A stretch of 64,000 bases of DNA from Laetiporus sulphureus 93-53 (Eukaryota > Basidiomycota > Agaricomycetes > Polyporales > Laetiporaceae): contig NW_024468524.1 in NCBI RefSeq assembly GCF_001632365.1, positions 133,814 through 197,813 on the forward strand, read 5' to 3'. The notes beneath the pieces were generated by a model, which was not told the origin of the DNA, made no database searches, and was given only the letters and a program-made list of their open reading frames with translations. Shown here in pieces: positions 25,289 through 36,200 of this stretch. Position numbers and translations under genes: made by a program. Each line of letters starts with the position of its first letter. Within the stretch, counting starts at the first letter, position 1.

Positions 25289-26355
25289 TTACTTGCCACC
25301 GGTCGTGCCGAGACCCATAGCAGTCTTGAATGAGTCGTAGATCCACCATTGGAAGCCAGTGAGGGTACCAATCATGAGCACACGGGTGCCGAGACCCTTG
25401 GTGGCGAGGGAAACAAAGCCAACTTCAGAGGCGATCTGGCCGAGGCCCTTGCCCTTGTTGCTCGGCTTGCCCATCTGGGAGACGAGCGAGTCGGCGGGGT
25501 GGGAGACGACGGCGCAGACGACACCGGCGAGGTAGCCGGACGCGAAGGTGACGCTGAGCTGGGTCAGCTTGCTGTACGTCTCCTTGGGGGCGGTTAAGAC
25601 GTGGCGGTAGAACTGCTGGACGATGTATTCGAAGAAGAAGAACTTGGCCATCGTGTACGGGATCTGGCGCGACCAGAGGGGGACGATGGAGCCGAAGGGG
25701 TAGCGCGTGTCGGCTTTGAGCCTGCTCATCTCGCGCAGCGCGGTGAACATGGGGACGGGGAAGGTGCCTGCGGGGCTCGTCTGGATCTTGACCTTGGTCA
25801 TCTCGAGCGGGCAGAGCGCGATGTCGGCGAAGAACTCGGCGGACGCGGAGCCAGCGAGCCAGATCGCGCCCTTGTATTTGGCGGACGCCTCCTCGCCGGC
25901 GAGGTTCATGTATGCGTCTTTGAAGACCTCGTACAGGCCGTACTTGAACATGCCCTGGAGGGAGTAGCCGATGAACGTCGGCCCGACGCCCTTCCAGAGA
26001 CCCTTGGTGCCCTCCTCGGCGGTGATGGTCTTGAGGCCGCTGACGAGACCGTTGAACTTGCCCGGGTTGACCTGCGGCGCGTCAGGCTGGTGATGAGGTT
26101 CGAAAGAGAGCTGCTCGGACACACCTGCATGTTACATTTGGTGACATCGAGAGGCGTGATGCCGGCGTGCGTCGTCCCGCAGGCGAGGATACCGCCGATC
26201 ATGCACTTTGTGTAGTACGAGGTGTCGTGAGGGACGGGCCCGAGATACCTAGCGAGCGTCGCGCACGCCTTGGTTAGCGTCGCGCTCGAGCCTCATCGTT
26301 CGCCGTCTTTTGCTCACCGTGCGTCCCACTTTCCGGATGGTGCGAGGTGGGCCAT
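25289..26355 (-). CDS. MIR1: Mitochondrial phosphate carrier
   Basis: Three exons (26318-26355, 26125-26248, 25289-26071) give about 314 residues, the usual length. Three mitochondrial-carrier repeats are visible with their signatures: PLDVTKCNMQ (about 45-54), PLEMTKVKIQ (142-151) and HPADSLVSQMGK (about 235). The PLDVTK motif and the short N-terminal segment (YLGPVPHDTSYYTKC) match the phosphate carrier branch (yeast Mir1/Pic2), which imports Pi with H+ across the inner membrane for ATP synthesis. Assignment to MIR1 rather than the PIC2 paralogue is by overall resemblance only. GC content and codon bias look high, as for a strongly expressed gene. The first exon is only 38 bp and was placed from the ATG with a GT donor in phase. 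Confidence 0.9.
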
Positions 26356-26934
26356 GTCTATTACCAGTGTCTAGTGCGGCAGGTAGGATAGTCTAGAGCT
26401 CCGAGAGCGGAGGGGTGGAGGAGAGCGAGAGAGACGAGGCGGTGGACGAGGGAAACGCTGAGAGCGGTTGCGCTGGCCCGGTCAAAAACCGGCGCGCATT
26501 TTGCTCCGAGCCTGACCGAGCACGCCCTGCCGCCGACTCTTTTCTAGCGCTGGGAACGCAACGCATGTTGTCTGCGAAATAGACGAATACACGAGAGCAG
26601 GCCGTGGAGGAGTCGCAAGGAGAGATTTTCACCATCAATGCGGAAGTGTAGTACGATGTCACGGATCCCTCCTCTGGATCTCTACGAATGCATTCTAGAT
26701 GTGTCCCATTTTATCATGCGCTCGACCATCCTGTGACCAGCTGTCGTATCAGATGTCTCGCCACGACATGGAGGGCGTATTCTATGGGACACTATATAAC
26801 ATCGTGGTCCCATGGACGTGCCATTGGCAATCGACTTTTCTGAAGTCCCACACCTTTCTGCAGCGTACTGGGCGCAGGATGCCCTCATCATGTCGGACGC
26901 TCTCCACGGTGAGCGGGTGTGGCCCTGCGGCGTC
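26356..26934. other. Upstream region of the phosphate carrier
   Basis: Presumed promoter and 5' leader of the carrier (a GA-rich tract lies at about 26401-26460). Minus-strand frames here (for example 26682-26990) have no family match. Confidence 0.4.
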
Positions 26935-26978
26935 GAATTTAAAGTCGCATCTGGCGAGCGCTCCGGGGCGGTCATGTC
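26935..26978. repeat. 44-bp direct repeat, copy A
   Basis: Contains TCGCATCTGGCGAGCGCTCC followed by GGGGCGGTC. It matches copy B at 27522-27565 at 42 of 44 positions in the same orientation, 587 bp apart. The flanks are unrelated, so the match is confined to this block. Confidence 0.85.
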
Positions 26979-27127
26979 GCGCTGAGACATATTTTGTCAT
27001 GCTTAGTGAGAAACAGCTCACTCTGAATCATCTGAATGACGAGGAACTGTGCGTTCCAGTCAAGATCAGCTGTAAAAGGTTCAGAAATTCCGTGCTCATA
27101 GTCGATGAGACCAACAACCACTCACTG

Positions 27128-27502
27128 TCACCGCTGGGCCTGTAACCCGCACTTGACTTTGGTCCAAACTCCCCACACCATCCTGCCGACTGTCTGCCAA
27201 GCAGCCCAGTCGATTGCACCCTGAAGACAACCCCGGCGTTGAGACCTCCTGCGCTGCAGCTGGTTAAGAAGCCAGTCCTCATCGAATGCATCCCAATTCC
27301 CCGCAACGCTCAAGAGATTAGGATACAATGTGGGAAATAGGTCGTTTCGGAGCATGGCTCCTAGTGTTGCGGGGGCTAGGCCAGTAAGCCTGAGGGTGTT
27401 CACAAGGCTGTCCATCTCGGGCTGTGTGTGCTCGGTGTCGAGAAATAGTCGCGAGAGAGCGATGTATGCTTGCTTTTGCTGCGTGGGGAACGGCGAGGCC
27501 AT
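27128..27502 (-). CDS. Small protein resembling bacterial DUF7079
   Basis: Single-exon frame of 124 residues from the ATG at 27502. The first two thirds read ALSRLFLDTE, then DLFPTLYPNLLSVAG and WDAFDEDWL. This is the pattern I remember from bacterial DUF7079 proteins (ALSDLFLDTE, then a Leu/Val-rich stretch ending NLLSVAGEWAGFD-WL). The function of that family is unknown to me. The last 40 residues (Arg-rich, then Trp-rich) do not resemble it and may be a lineage-specific end. No intron is needed. The frame stays open upstream to 27643 through the 44-bp repeat, so the start is the first ATG after that repeat. A bacterial origin is inference; the alternative is an old eukaryotic gene I do not recognise, or a relic. 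Confidence 0.55.
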   Translation of the reverse strand: MASPFPTQQKQAYIALSRLFLDTEHTQPEMDSLVNTLRLTGLAPATLGAMLRNDLFPTLYPNLLSVAGNWDAFDEDWLLNQLQRRRSQRRGCLQGAIDWAAWQTVGRMVWGVWTKVKCGLQAQR

Positions 27503-27521
27503 CGTCGACCCGCCAAATGAA

Positions 27522-27565
27522 GAATTTACAGTCGCATCTGGCGAGCGCTCCGGGGCGGTCGTGTC
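27522..27565. repeat. 44-bp direct repeat, copy B
   Basis: Second copy of the block at 26935-26978. It lies 20 bp upstream (minus strand) of the start chosen for the DUF7079-like gene, so it falls in its presumed 5' leader or promoter. Confidence 0.85.
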
Positions 27566-27770
27566 CTCCTGAAATACGATTATGCTCCGAACTCGCAAAG
27601 CCTGCGCGCCCCTTTGCCGCTCTCGTCGTAAATCTCCCGCCACTTTCTGCCCGACGTACGACCTGCCGCGCTAGGCCGACCACGGTCCTGACTCATCCGG
27701 AGCTACACACGAGCGCGCGCATGAGCTGAGCAAATTCGCCATCATTCTCATCCCGAATCACCAACTCGCC

Positions 27771-28705
27771 ATGTCTCCCGACGCACCGGTCCCGCCGCCC
27801 GCACCGCGCAACCCCTCGCGCCCGCACAAAGTCGCGGACCTGCCATCACGCACCGCGTTCGCTTTTGATCCCATCGAGGACGCGCTCGCCGCGTTTGTGC
27901 GGGGTGAGTTCGTCGTGGTCATGGACGATGAGGGCCGCGAGAATGAGGGCGACCTCCTCATCGCCGCGAGCGAGGTCAGCACTGAGAAGATGGCGTGGTT
28001 GATTCGGTATTCGAGGTGAGCGTCTCTCCTTCGTGTATATGCGTGCAGGTAGCCCACTCGCGGTGGATTCTGTTAAAAATGTTAAAACTAGTTGTGATTG
28101 ACGGGCATCGAATGCAGTGGCTACGTATGCATCGCGCTCCCTGGCGAGCGGCTCGACGAGCTTGTCATCCCGATGATGGTGGCCGAGAATCAGGACCCGC
28201 ACCGGACGGCGTACACGGTCACTATCGACTACAGAATCGGTACATCCTCCTTCACATCCACTCCGACGTATCCTAACTCATCATCCCTCTCACAGGCACG
28301 ACCACCGGTATCTCCGCACATGACCGTGCCCTAACCGCCCGTGCGCTCGCCTCCCCCACCTCCAAACCGACCCAGTTCTCCCGCCCAGGACACATGGTCC
28401 CGCTCCGCGCGCGCCCAGGCGGCGTCCTCACGCGCCGAGGACACACCGAGGCTGGGGTGGACCTGTGCGAAGCGGCGGGTCTGCCCAGGGCGGCGGTGCT
28501 GTGCGAGATCGTGGAGGACGTGGACGAGGGTGGGGAGGGCGGGGCGGGGATGATGAGGAGGGATGGGTGTAGGTCGTTTGCGGACCGTTGGGGGCTGAAG
28601 ATGATTAGCGTGGAGATGTTGGCTGAGTGGAGGAGGAAGGCTGGGGCTGGGATCAGGAAGGGTGTGGTTAATGGGGTGGCGAATGGTGATGCGGCGAAGT
28701 CATAG
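27771..28705 (+). CDS. RIB3: 3,4-dihydroxy-2-butanone 4-phosphate synthase
   Basis: Three exons (27771-28015, 28118-28239, 28296-28705) give about 258 residues, slightly longer than yeast Rib3 because of N- and C-terminal extensions. Diagnostic motifs are present: [11 protein letters not shown] (metal-binding and catalytic acids), [24 protein letters not shown], and [20 protein letters not shown] followed by [11 protein letters not shown]. The enzyme converts ribulose 5-phosphate to the four-carbon precursor of riboflavin's xylene ring, releasing formate. The GTP cyclohydrolase II domain found fused in bacteria is absent, as usual in fungi. The promoter lies between it and the divergent DUF7079-like gene (268 bp between start codons). 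Confidence 0.95.
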
Positions 28706-29433
28706 CGATGCTGGTAATACAAAATGCAGTCGCGGTATCTCTGTGTCAAGTGCGTGACTAGGCACTGTGAAGTTCGTGTTGATCATGAGCGGGGGCCGTG
28801 TTGGTTTGAAGATCGTTTAGAATGCATATCTACGGAAATCCACTCCCCTCATCATACTGCGGTCCATGTGTCTTGAGGCACACGCTCTCGCCGTGAGTGT
28901 TCTTCCAACGGTCTCGGTTGATCAATAGGCCAGTGCGTCTTCGATCGTTGTCCCTTGTTTCAAACCTTGATATTCGCAAAATGCCATCGAACTCGTCGTG
29001 TTTGACGTTTGTAATCTCACCCATAACAGCCGGTGGGATCTGTTGATCTGTGACAATTACGATCACTCTTCTGCCAAGGACCTATCATTAATTCACTCAG
29101 TTAATCCATATGTAGGGAAGCGTGCTCGTGGTGAGTACATCTATGCAGACACTCCCTTAGCGAGACGACTACTGAGGTTACAGAAGTTGCGTAGGCAGGA
29201 CCTACGCGGAAAACGCTTCTCTGGTGCACCAGTGACGCATCCGGGCCTCGCCCGTAGATTTGATTTGCAACGACGATTTTGACTATGGCTTGGTTGGTGT
29301 TGATCTTGAAGAAGCACAGAGAGCTCGAGCCACCGGCGGTTTTGTTTCGGAACCGTGACAGAGACAAAGATTACGCACAGGCCCCCACGTCGGACAAAAA
29401 AACTAAATTACGAGGACAAAAAAGACACTGGCA
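28706..29433. other. Intergenic, no gene seen
   Basis: 3' region of RIB3 followed by sequence with only short frames (the longest about 94 codons, 28998-29282) lacking any recognisable motif. Confidence 0.5.
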
Positions 29434-29808
29434 GGGCCTCGAAGTCTACCGAAAGATAAGGACTTGATACGGGAGTGGCCAAAGCGAAACGGCAAAAGCT
29501 CGGCCAGAGACATCAAATGCAAGGTCAACGACACGGCTGCGTTGATGTCGACCCGTTGCCATAACCCAGAGGCACAGGATGCAGCCTCCCCCCGAGAGTA
29601 CCAAAATATTGGCGCATTTAATGAAGCTGATCGTGCCACCGCCCAGCTGTCCATGCGCAGCTCGGGTGCCACTTTACTCGTTTGTCCAGAGTCCAGACTT
29701 GTTTTGTACCCTCGATCAACTTTCGGTCTTTTTTGCATCACCCCGTTTGGGCCACTCGCAATGCAGTGGCTCTGCTCCACCTCGTGTCGAGAACACAAAA
29801 CAGCCTGA
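29434..29808. repeat. Tandem repeat, unit 1 (375 bp)
   Basis: Starts GGGCCTCGAAGTCTACCGAA and includes GTTGATGTCGACCCGTT, GGCACAGGATGCAGC, CCTCGATCAACTTTCGGTC and GGGCCACTCGCAATGCAGTGG. All have counterparts in unit 2 at an offset of 375 bp. The repeat makes a long minus-strand frame (29403-30086) that reads the same residues twice, which I do not treat as a gene. Confidence 0.85.
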
Positions 29809-30182
29809 GGGCCTCGAAGTCTACCGAAAGATAAGGACTTGCTGTCCGAGTGGCCAAAGCGGGACGGTAAAAACATGGCCAGAGACATCAGATATAACGT
29901 CAATAATACGGCTGCATTGATGTCGACCCGTTCATTGCAGATACGCACGAAAACACATGGGCACAGGATGCAGCTTCTCTCCGAGAGTGCCAGCAAGCAG
30001 TCCGGAAATATTGGCGCGTTCAACGAAGCTGGTCGTGGCACCGCCCGGCTCTCCATGTGCGGCTCGATTGTCACTTTACTCGTCATTCAGACTCGTTTTG
30101 TGCCCTCGATCAATTTTCGGTCTTTTTTGCGTCACCAGGCTTGGGCCACTCGCGATGCAGTGGCTTTGCTCCACCTCGTGTC
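29809..30182. repeat. Tandem repeat, unit 2
   Basis: Direct continuation of unit 1, same order of matching blocks with scattered substitutions and small indels. It ends near CTCCACCTCGTGTCAGGTG. Confidence 0.85.
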
Positions 30183-30477
30183 AGGTGCGTGTCAGGGCCA
30201 TATCCCTTGATTTCGACATTGATGGCCAAAGCCGTAAATTTTGGCTACACCGCGATTTTACACCCTCAATGGCAACCAGACTTCTGCGAAAGATGTGAGC
30301 GCTGCACAATATTTGCAGGCAGGTAGATATTGAGAGTATCGCAGCTACGTCATTCAGGCCGACTGCGATACTGTCGGAAGGATTTCACTCAGTGTATGCT
30401 CATATATTTTGCGTAATGCATGGATCTCAGGCTCAGGACATGATCTCCCCCGGAAAGCGTTAGCACATCCTTGGCGT
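30183..30477. other. Spacer between repeat units
   Basis: About 295 bp with no recognisable coding sequence or repeat match. Confidence 0.4.
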
Positions 30478-30700
30478 GTTCAACCAATTCTCTCGTGGCA
30501 CACATCAGCCGTCTGCAACTCGGTGCCACTCGGCTGGTATACTATCAACCCAACGCCCTCGATCACCTAGTATTGTCGCCTTTTCGCCCCCGATCGATTT
30601 TGGTCTTTTTCTAGCCACCTTGTCTCTGCCCTCGGCAGCTGGAGCCTTCGCACCATACCGCATCGGGTAAGTGCCAGGGCCATATCGTTGCTGGTGGTGC
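30478..30700. repeat. Diverged third partial repeat unit
   Basis: GTTCAACCAATTCTCTCGTGGC, CCCTCGATCACC, CGATTTTGGTCTTTTT and GGTAAGTGCCAGGGCCATAT align in order with the second half of unit 2 (from about 30018) and its flank, but with much more divergence. It indicates an older family member. Confidence 0.6.
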
Positions 30701-30707
30701 TTGGCTC

Positions 30708-31262
30708 ATGACCGCGATTTTTCGAAGTGGCCTGTGCGGAGTTTTGTCGTCGGAGCTTTGTTGCCGTACCGGAACATATATAAGCCCCCCTTCTCTGGCT
30801 CCTCCCCCAGCCGTTCCTACCCCGCTCACAACTACCTCCTCTGTGCCTGCTTATAGGTCGGTCGGAAGTCCGTGCTGCTGTACTCGGTGCGTCCCTTCCT
30901 CCTGCCCTTTTGCTCTGCGCTTTCGATATCCTTGGACTTGTGTACGCAAAGACAGGACGGTTCGAGACGTTGCTGTCTCTACTTACACAATCATAGGCCT
31001 GTTCCTTCTTAGCAAGGCAGCAACCGCGCTAATCCCAACTGAATGTGTATGCTTAGATACCGCACGTCGTCCGTCCGAACTGTGGACACTTCAGAAGCCA
31101 TTCCGATTGACCACGTACGTCACGTTGGACCGTCATTACATGCAGCTGTATTGCGCTGCCGCTGCCGTCGAAGTCGTCCTTGCCTCGCTCATCTTATATT
31201 CAATGACGACTCGAGATGCGTATGAACGACTGGAGCTCATGTTTGATTTATGCTGTAGGATA
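30708..31262 (+). other. Open frame with a hydrophobic segment, uncertain
   Basis: The frame runs from 30708 and is open through 31388, where it becomes antisense to an F-box relic. In 31130-31230 it reads LYCAAAAVEVVLASLILYS, a possible membrane segment. No family, no splice support and no homologous motif were found, so it may be chance. Confidence 0.15.
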
Positions 31263-31269
31263 ACATCTG

Positions 31270-31830
31270 CCGTCTGGGGGTGCCGAGTCGACTCGCAATT
31301 TCTCCTCGAGCCTGCGGAGGTTCGAGAAAGTTCTTGCGGTGGCTTAGCAATCGCATACACAGAGGATTCCTCGCTGTTCTTGCTCTGACCCAGGCCATGA
31401 TCCCAGACAATTTCAAGTGGTACGTCCATTGGTAGCAACGTGAAGATGACTTCTTTGCTGCAGGCGTCCTGTTAGGTGTGCGCCTACTGGATGTGTGCGT
31501 CCATCTTTCCAAGTCGACATCTTCGGCTTCCCACAGAATCGAATCGCGTTGAAAAGGTGGCATACGTACTCCTCGGGATAGTATGCCACGGAAAATCTCC
31601 TCAATCGAGGTAGGTTGATGTCGTTCCGTTGCATGGCACGGTCATGCCACGGAATGTCATCGCCCTCTTCGTGCTTGATGAGGGTCACGACTTTCAACGA
31701 TGCTTTCAGGTCATCGAGCCTCTCCAGGAGGTCTTTGATCGGCAAACATGCTGGCTGCTTTCTCTCCAAATGGGTTTGGCCACCGTGATCAAGCGTCGAG
31801 CGCGCTAACTCTATCCGACTCTGTGTTGTC
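31270..31830 (-). pseudogene. Truncated F-box-type protein pseudogene
   Basis: Partial direct duplicate of the gene at 32132-33214. Shared protein segments include RLDDLKASLKVVTLIKHEEG, MQRNDINLPRLRRFSVAYYP and EEYVCHLFNAIRFCGKPK. After that point about 75 bp present in the other copy are missing (the part after the conserved GKPK), shifting the frame. The remainder (VWDHGLGQSKNSEESSVYAIA) lies in another frame with further shifts, and homology stops near 31270. It is therefore a broken, 5'- and 3'-truncated copy. Confidence 0.75.
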
Positions 31831-32131
31831 CCAATGCAGGAGCTGAACAGGTGAGAATGTTGTTTGTTCATACAAATAATGATATATGTGTCGCTAATGT
31901 GTATGCGTAATACAAAGATCTACAGAGCCTGTCGAAGTTGTGCAGTCCCTAATAACCTAGAAGTTTGCACCGGTACGCCCAAATGTAAGTATTGTACATC
32001 TATGCAAAGTATACTGTGTATGTCGTTAATGTATAGCTGTTATACAGATATCTATAATGCCAACAGGTCTTTCTAGAGTTCATGATCACGCGACACAGGG
32101 AGCCGACCACCGCCAGCGCCATGAATGTCCA

Positions 32132-33214
32132 TCAACTTGATAGTGTAGGAGTCCGAGACGCCATGCTTAGTGAGTCTTCTTTCCCAGTCCTTGTGCGCTC
32201 TGACTTCGATGCCCTTGATGTTGGTGACGAAGATGCAGGGTGGTCTGGGCCATCGTATTTGATGAACTCCTTCCTCCCATTCCTGCGCACCACTACCTCG
32301 ACGTCTTTGAACTTCCGTATCCAAAGACAATCGAGCAATACGCCATTTGGAGGTGCCGAATCGACACGCAGTTCCACCTCGAGCGTGTGGAGGTTCGGGA
32401 GATTCCTTATGATTGCCTCGGCAATAGCATAGGCAGAGGATTCCTCGCCGCTCTTGCTCTGACTGAGCCCGTGATCCCATGCAACCTCAAGCGATACGTC
32501 CAATGATTTGAACGTGAAGACGACTTCGTTGCTGCCATGTTCTCGTCCAGTATATGCATACTGGATGTGCGCGCCCTTCGTGCGATGGGCGAGGTCGTGG
32601 AGAGATGGGCATGTGCTGTCAAAAATTTTGACAGAGACACCTTTGCGTGCGGCAAAGCGCAGCGACACCTTCGGCTTCCCACTGAACCGAATCGCGTTGA
32701 AAAGGTGGCATACGTACTCCTCGGGATAGTATGCCACGGACAATCTCCTCAACCGAGGTAGGTTGATGTCGTTCCGTTGCATGACACGGTCATGCCACGG
32801 AATGTCATCGCCCTCTTCGTGCCTGATGAGCGTCACGACTTCCAACGTTGATTGTAGGTCGTCTATCCTCTGCAGAAGGTCTTTGAATGGCACCCCTGCC
32901 GGGTGTCTGCTCTCCCAATGGGTTTGGCCACCATGATCAAGCGCCGAGCGCGCGAACTCTACGCGACTTTGTGTCTGTGGAGTCTCGCGCGCCATCGTAT
33001 CGTCCTTCCTAGTCCTGAACATCTCCGAAGCCACTCTGGGTGACCGTGTCCTTGTGGCAAATATGCGAAGACTCGAGAGAGGTGCGGACGGCTGGGGCTT
33101 CGAGTGCGGATGGCTTGGGCTCACTGGGGCAGGGAAGGAGCTAAGTGGCCACAGTCTTTGGGAGGATGGGAGAGGGCAGAACAGCAGGAGATTGCGAACG
33201 AGGTGCGGATGCAT
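32132..33214 (-). CDS. F-box-type protein, C-terminal LRR-like part (possibly truncated)
   Basis: Open frame of up to 360 codons; a shorter start at 33022 is possible because the first 60 residues are low-complexity and untypical. The body (DLLQRIDDLQSTLEVVTLIR, GDDIPWHDRVMQRNDINLPR, LRRLSVAYYPEEYVCHLFNA, KIFDSTCPSLHDLAHRTKGA) matches the variable region of the large F-box families of Agaricomycetes, which choose substrates for SCF ubiquitin ligases. No F-box itself is visible upstream, so the gene may have lost its 5' end. Near 32250 the family-like sequence seems to continue in another frame (CIFVTNIKGIEVRAHKDW), suggesting a frameshift or an unrecognised intron. Functionality is doubtful. 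Confidence 0.55.
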   Translation of the reverse strand: MHPHLVRNLLLFCPLPSSQRLWPLSSFPAPVSPSHPHSKPQPSAPLSSLRIFATRTRSPRVASEMFRTRKDDTMARETPQTQSRVEFARSALDHGGQTHWESRHPAGVPFKDLLQRIDDLQSTLEVVTLIRHEEGDDIPWHDRVMQRNDINLPRLRRLSVAYYPEEYVCHLFNAIRFSGKPKVSLRFAARKGVSVKIFDSTCPSLHDLAHRTKGAHIQYAYTGREHGSNEVVFTFKSLDVSLEVAWDHGLSQSKSGEESSAYAIAEAIIRNLPNLHTLEVELRVDSAPPNGVLLDCLWIRKFKDVEVVVRRNGRKEFIKYDGPDHPASSSPTSRASKSERTRTGKEDSLSMASRTPTLSS

Positions 33215-36200
33215 GGTGCTGCTGGCTGCTGAAATACGCGTTCTGAAAATGAAATTGTGTTTGGGCCACGAAGAAAGTTGAGTGTTGTGGCCGCGTTGAG
33301 ACGCCCTTCAATACGCGAATGTATAGTCAGTGGCCAACTTGCAGTGCACACGTCGTCCGCGGCGCCTCGCAGATGGTGACGATCATTTGTGGCCCCAGTG
33401 GATATGCTTTCATGCTCACTGGCGTTGCTCATCCACTCGGACAAGAATCTGCACAGAAACGTTCATGCCAGTAGTCTTGCAGCTTTTCCAACAGTTCTGG
33501 AGAAGTTTGTTACGGATTTTTATCCACAGAGCCAGCAAAAAGTATCCTCACCTCGTTCATCCAAGACAAGAAGGGAATATCAAAGACATCGACACTGGCC
33601 ATGAATTGGTGGGCATTCACACAGGTGGCTCATGGTGGCAGGAAAACCGGCGGAGACTTTCCATATCAGGCTTTAGCAACGCCATACGAGGAAAGGCTGC
33701 GCAGAGGCCACAGAGACAGACAAAGCTGTCAATACCATGGCCGTGACAGCGAAGTGATGCGGTGTGGTGCAAGGGCCTCGGCCTTCAGGTGGCCCAAGCA
33801 CTGTGGCAGGAATAAGACAATAAGATGCAGGTTCAATGGCCACTCCAAGTTTAGCAAGTAAAGTGCGCTTCCAGTGGGACTGTAAACACGAAGAAAGCAT
33901 CGTTTTCAGGTTGACTGGACTTGCTAATAGTAGTGTGAATCTTGCTGATCATCCTCTGCTGAGGTCTTGTGCTCCAATTGAAGCCTATAAGCATAAATTT
34001 AAGTCTTCAGCAACACAGAGCCATGTAATCCAGAATTTTACTGCGGTAACAAGGCCAAAAGTTCGCGTCTACACGTACCATCGCGTGAGACCAAGTATGC
34101 GCGATTCAACCTGTTTAGTCACGTGACCGTTCCTCCGGCGCTACATGCTAGCCATGATATTTTCAAACCAACTCAGTGAAATGAAGGAACAACTAGCTAG
34201 TTCTCAAACTTCTCTGGGATGACTACATTGAACAGCAACATATGCTACTACAAGTCTGTCTTGTTCATGTTGCATGATATGTATCAAGTACATCATGACG
34301 GCGATGCGCCGAGCAGTGCCATGTCCATCCGAAAGAGATCTGTGGGGCGTCAAGCTTTTTGGAAAGCTGGAGAGGTATGTCGCCGAGATCCATTAATTTT
34401 AAACCAAAAACTAGGACCATGCTGCAACAACCACGCATCCAGCTGGGCATCCTACCACCCTGTTTTTGGAGTATGTTGACAACCTCGGTATCCGGCGCGA
34501 ACAGAGGGCAAACTACTGAACATTCCTCCGTTGAGTCTCCATGGATTTATTATCTCTCATCTTGCTCTCAATGGTGTGTCAATGCATGCACCCAACTGAC
34601 AGGATGAAAACGCTTCGATATGTGGCCACTTGCACAGTGATGCTGTGCCGCTCGTAACGTGTGTCCTCTTCTTTCCGCAGTTCTCTTACCATTCCTTACG
34701 TGGGGGCCTATGGTCTAACCTATTGCCTCTCTCGAACATTCCGCAGCTATTCTAGTTTGCCTTTTCTGCTCGATGCCAGCTATACTCTCAATTCATGTCA
34801 TCTTTCCCGATGAAATGCATCCGTTGCTGGGGAACACCGTCGAAGCAAGATTTATGGCAAGGATTTGCTGAAAGTCATGCTATTTTCTAGTGGATGCACA
34901 TGCTCTCAGCTCGAACCCTATACTCGTGGATGCTGGAATTTGTCTCCAATTCTGCCGTGAATTCCATAATCACCCCACGATCTCGAGCTAACGTTTCTAG
35001 CGCTTCATGCACGTGAGGTTATTTGTGACAGCGTCCTAAGTTTCGATGCCTGATTTCTCAAGTATGTTCTGTCCAAGTTCAGCAACGTCAATGGGTTACG
35101 CATCGTATATTGCCACTGGATTCTGAGCAGAATGACCACATGGAGCATACCTTTGGGCACTTTCTGGCAGACGCAAGTGTTAACGGCTTCATACTTCTTC
35201 GAATTCATATTATATTGACGGACACTATATTTTGGAGACCATACTGTGAACACAATCATTGAACAAGATTATCTGAACTACGGCAAACTCATTGACTCGG
35301 CGTCACAAACACGGCATGGACCGCCGATTATTCTTATCAACTTCGGTGAGAAAGGATTTGAGTCTCGTAAAAAGCTCGTTTCTGGGATTTCATAAGGTGA
35401 ATGCATCAATCCGCGGGACACTGTGGTCGAATCCCCACCACCTTTACGGTCGATGATCATGTTCATCAGTCATTGCATTCGTCTCATATACTCATATCAT
35501 CACTTAAAACTGGTTGGCTATTCACTTGCACCTCGAGATTCGGTACTCAGCTGCTATTCGACACCAGCGGATTTCAGTCAACGGGGGACTTTGAGCTTAT
35601 AAGTATGATCAGTCCAAAGTTTGACGTGATATTTTCTGTAAATATAATGAGCCCGGACATCCACAGAGGTTTCAAGGGTATTCATCCTAGCGAAAACGAG
35701 CACGCATAGTCATACATGGACTCACTCTGATGACAGTGCCGCGGTAAGTAAGTCGAAGACATTGCATAGTCACTACCACCTTCATCTGGCTGTGACATTA
35801 TTCCTTGGCTAGTGTCGAGATCAACTAATATCCATTCCAGATCCGTGTTTGGCTCTGGTCCTCCAAGGCAGCTCGGCGGAAGGAGAGATCAAATTTATGG
35901 TCGATGGGACGATGGTTAGCATGATGGAGTCGATGGAGTCTGTGGTACGACGCTTACTACGGTGGCGTGAGACTCTTTCACCGAGAACTAGACCTCGGTC
36001 CCTGCACGAAATACATACAAATCGTGCTGCCACCATCTACTTGGAAAGTACTGAATTGACATCAGTTGAACACAAATCTTGCCATCCACCCGTCAGCGCC
36101 CGCCTCCTTGCAATTGACATATCACTCTCAGGCAAGACCGCCTGGCTGGACAGCCCAGCTTCTCAGGGCTTGCTTCTAATCATGACAAGCACCTATGCAG

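Noticed and set aside
25601..26215. 204-codon plus-strand frame
   Set aside because: Lies antisense to the phosphate carrier; its Glu/Gly/Asp-rich composition is the mirror of a codon-biased gene.
29403..30086. 227-codon minus-strand frame with internal duplication
   Set aside because: The duplication is the 375-bp DNA repeat itself; no domain and no codon-like conservation between units.
35300..35450. tRNA-like T arm (GGTCGAATCCCC)
   Set aside because: No matching acceptor, D or anticodon stems could be drawn around it.
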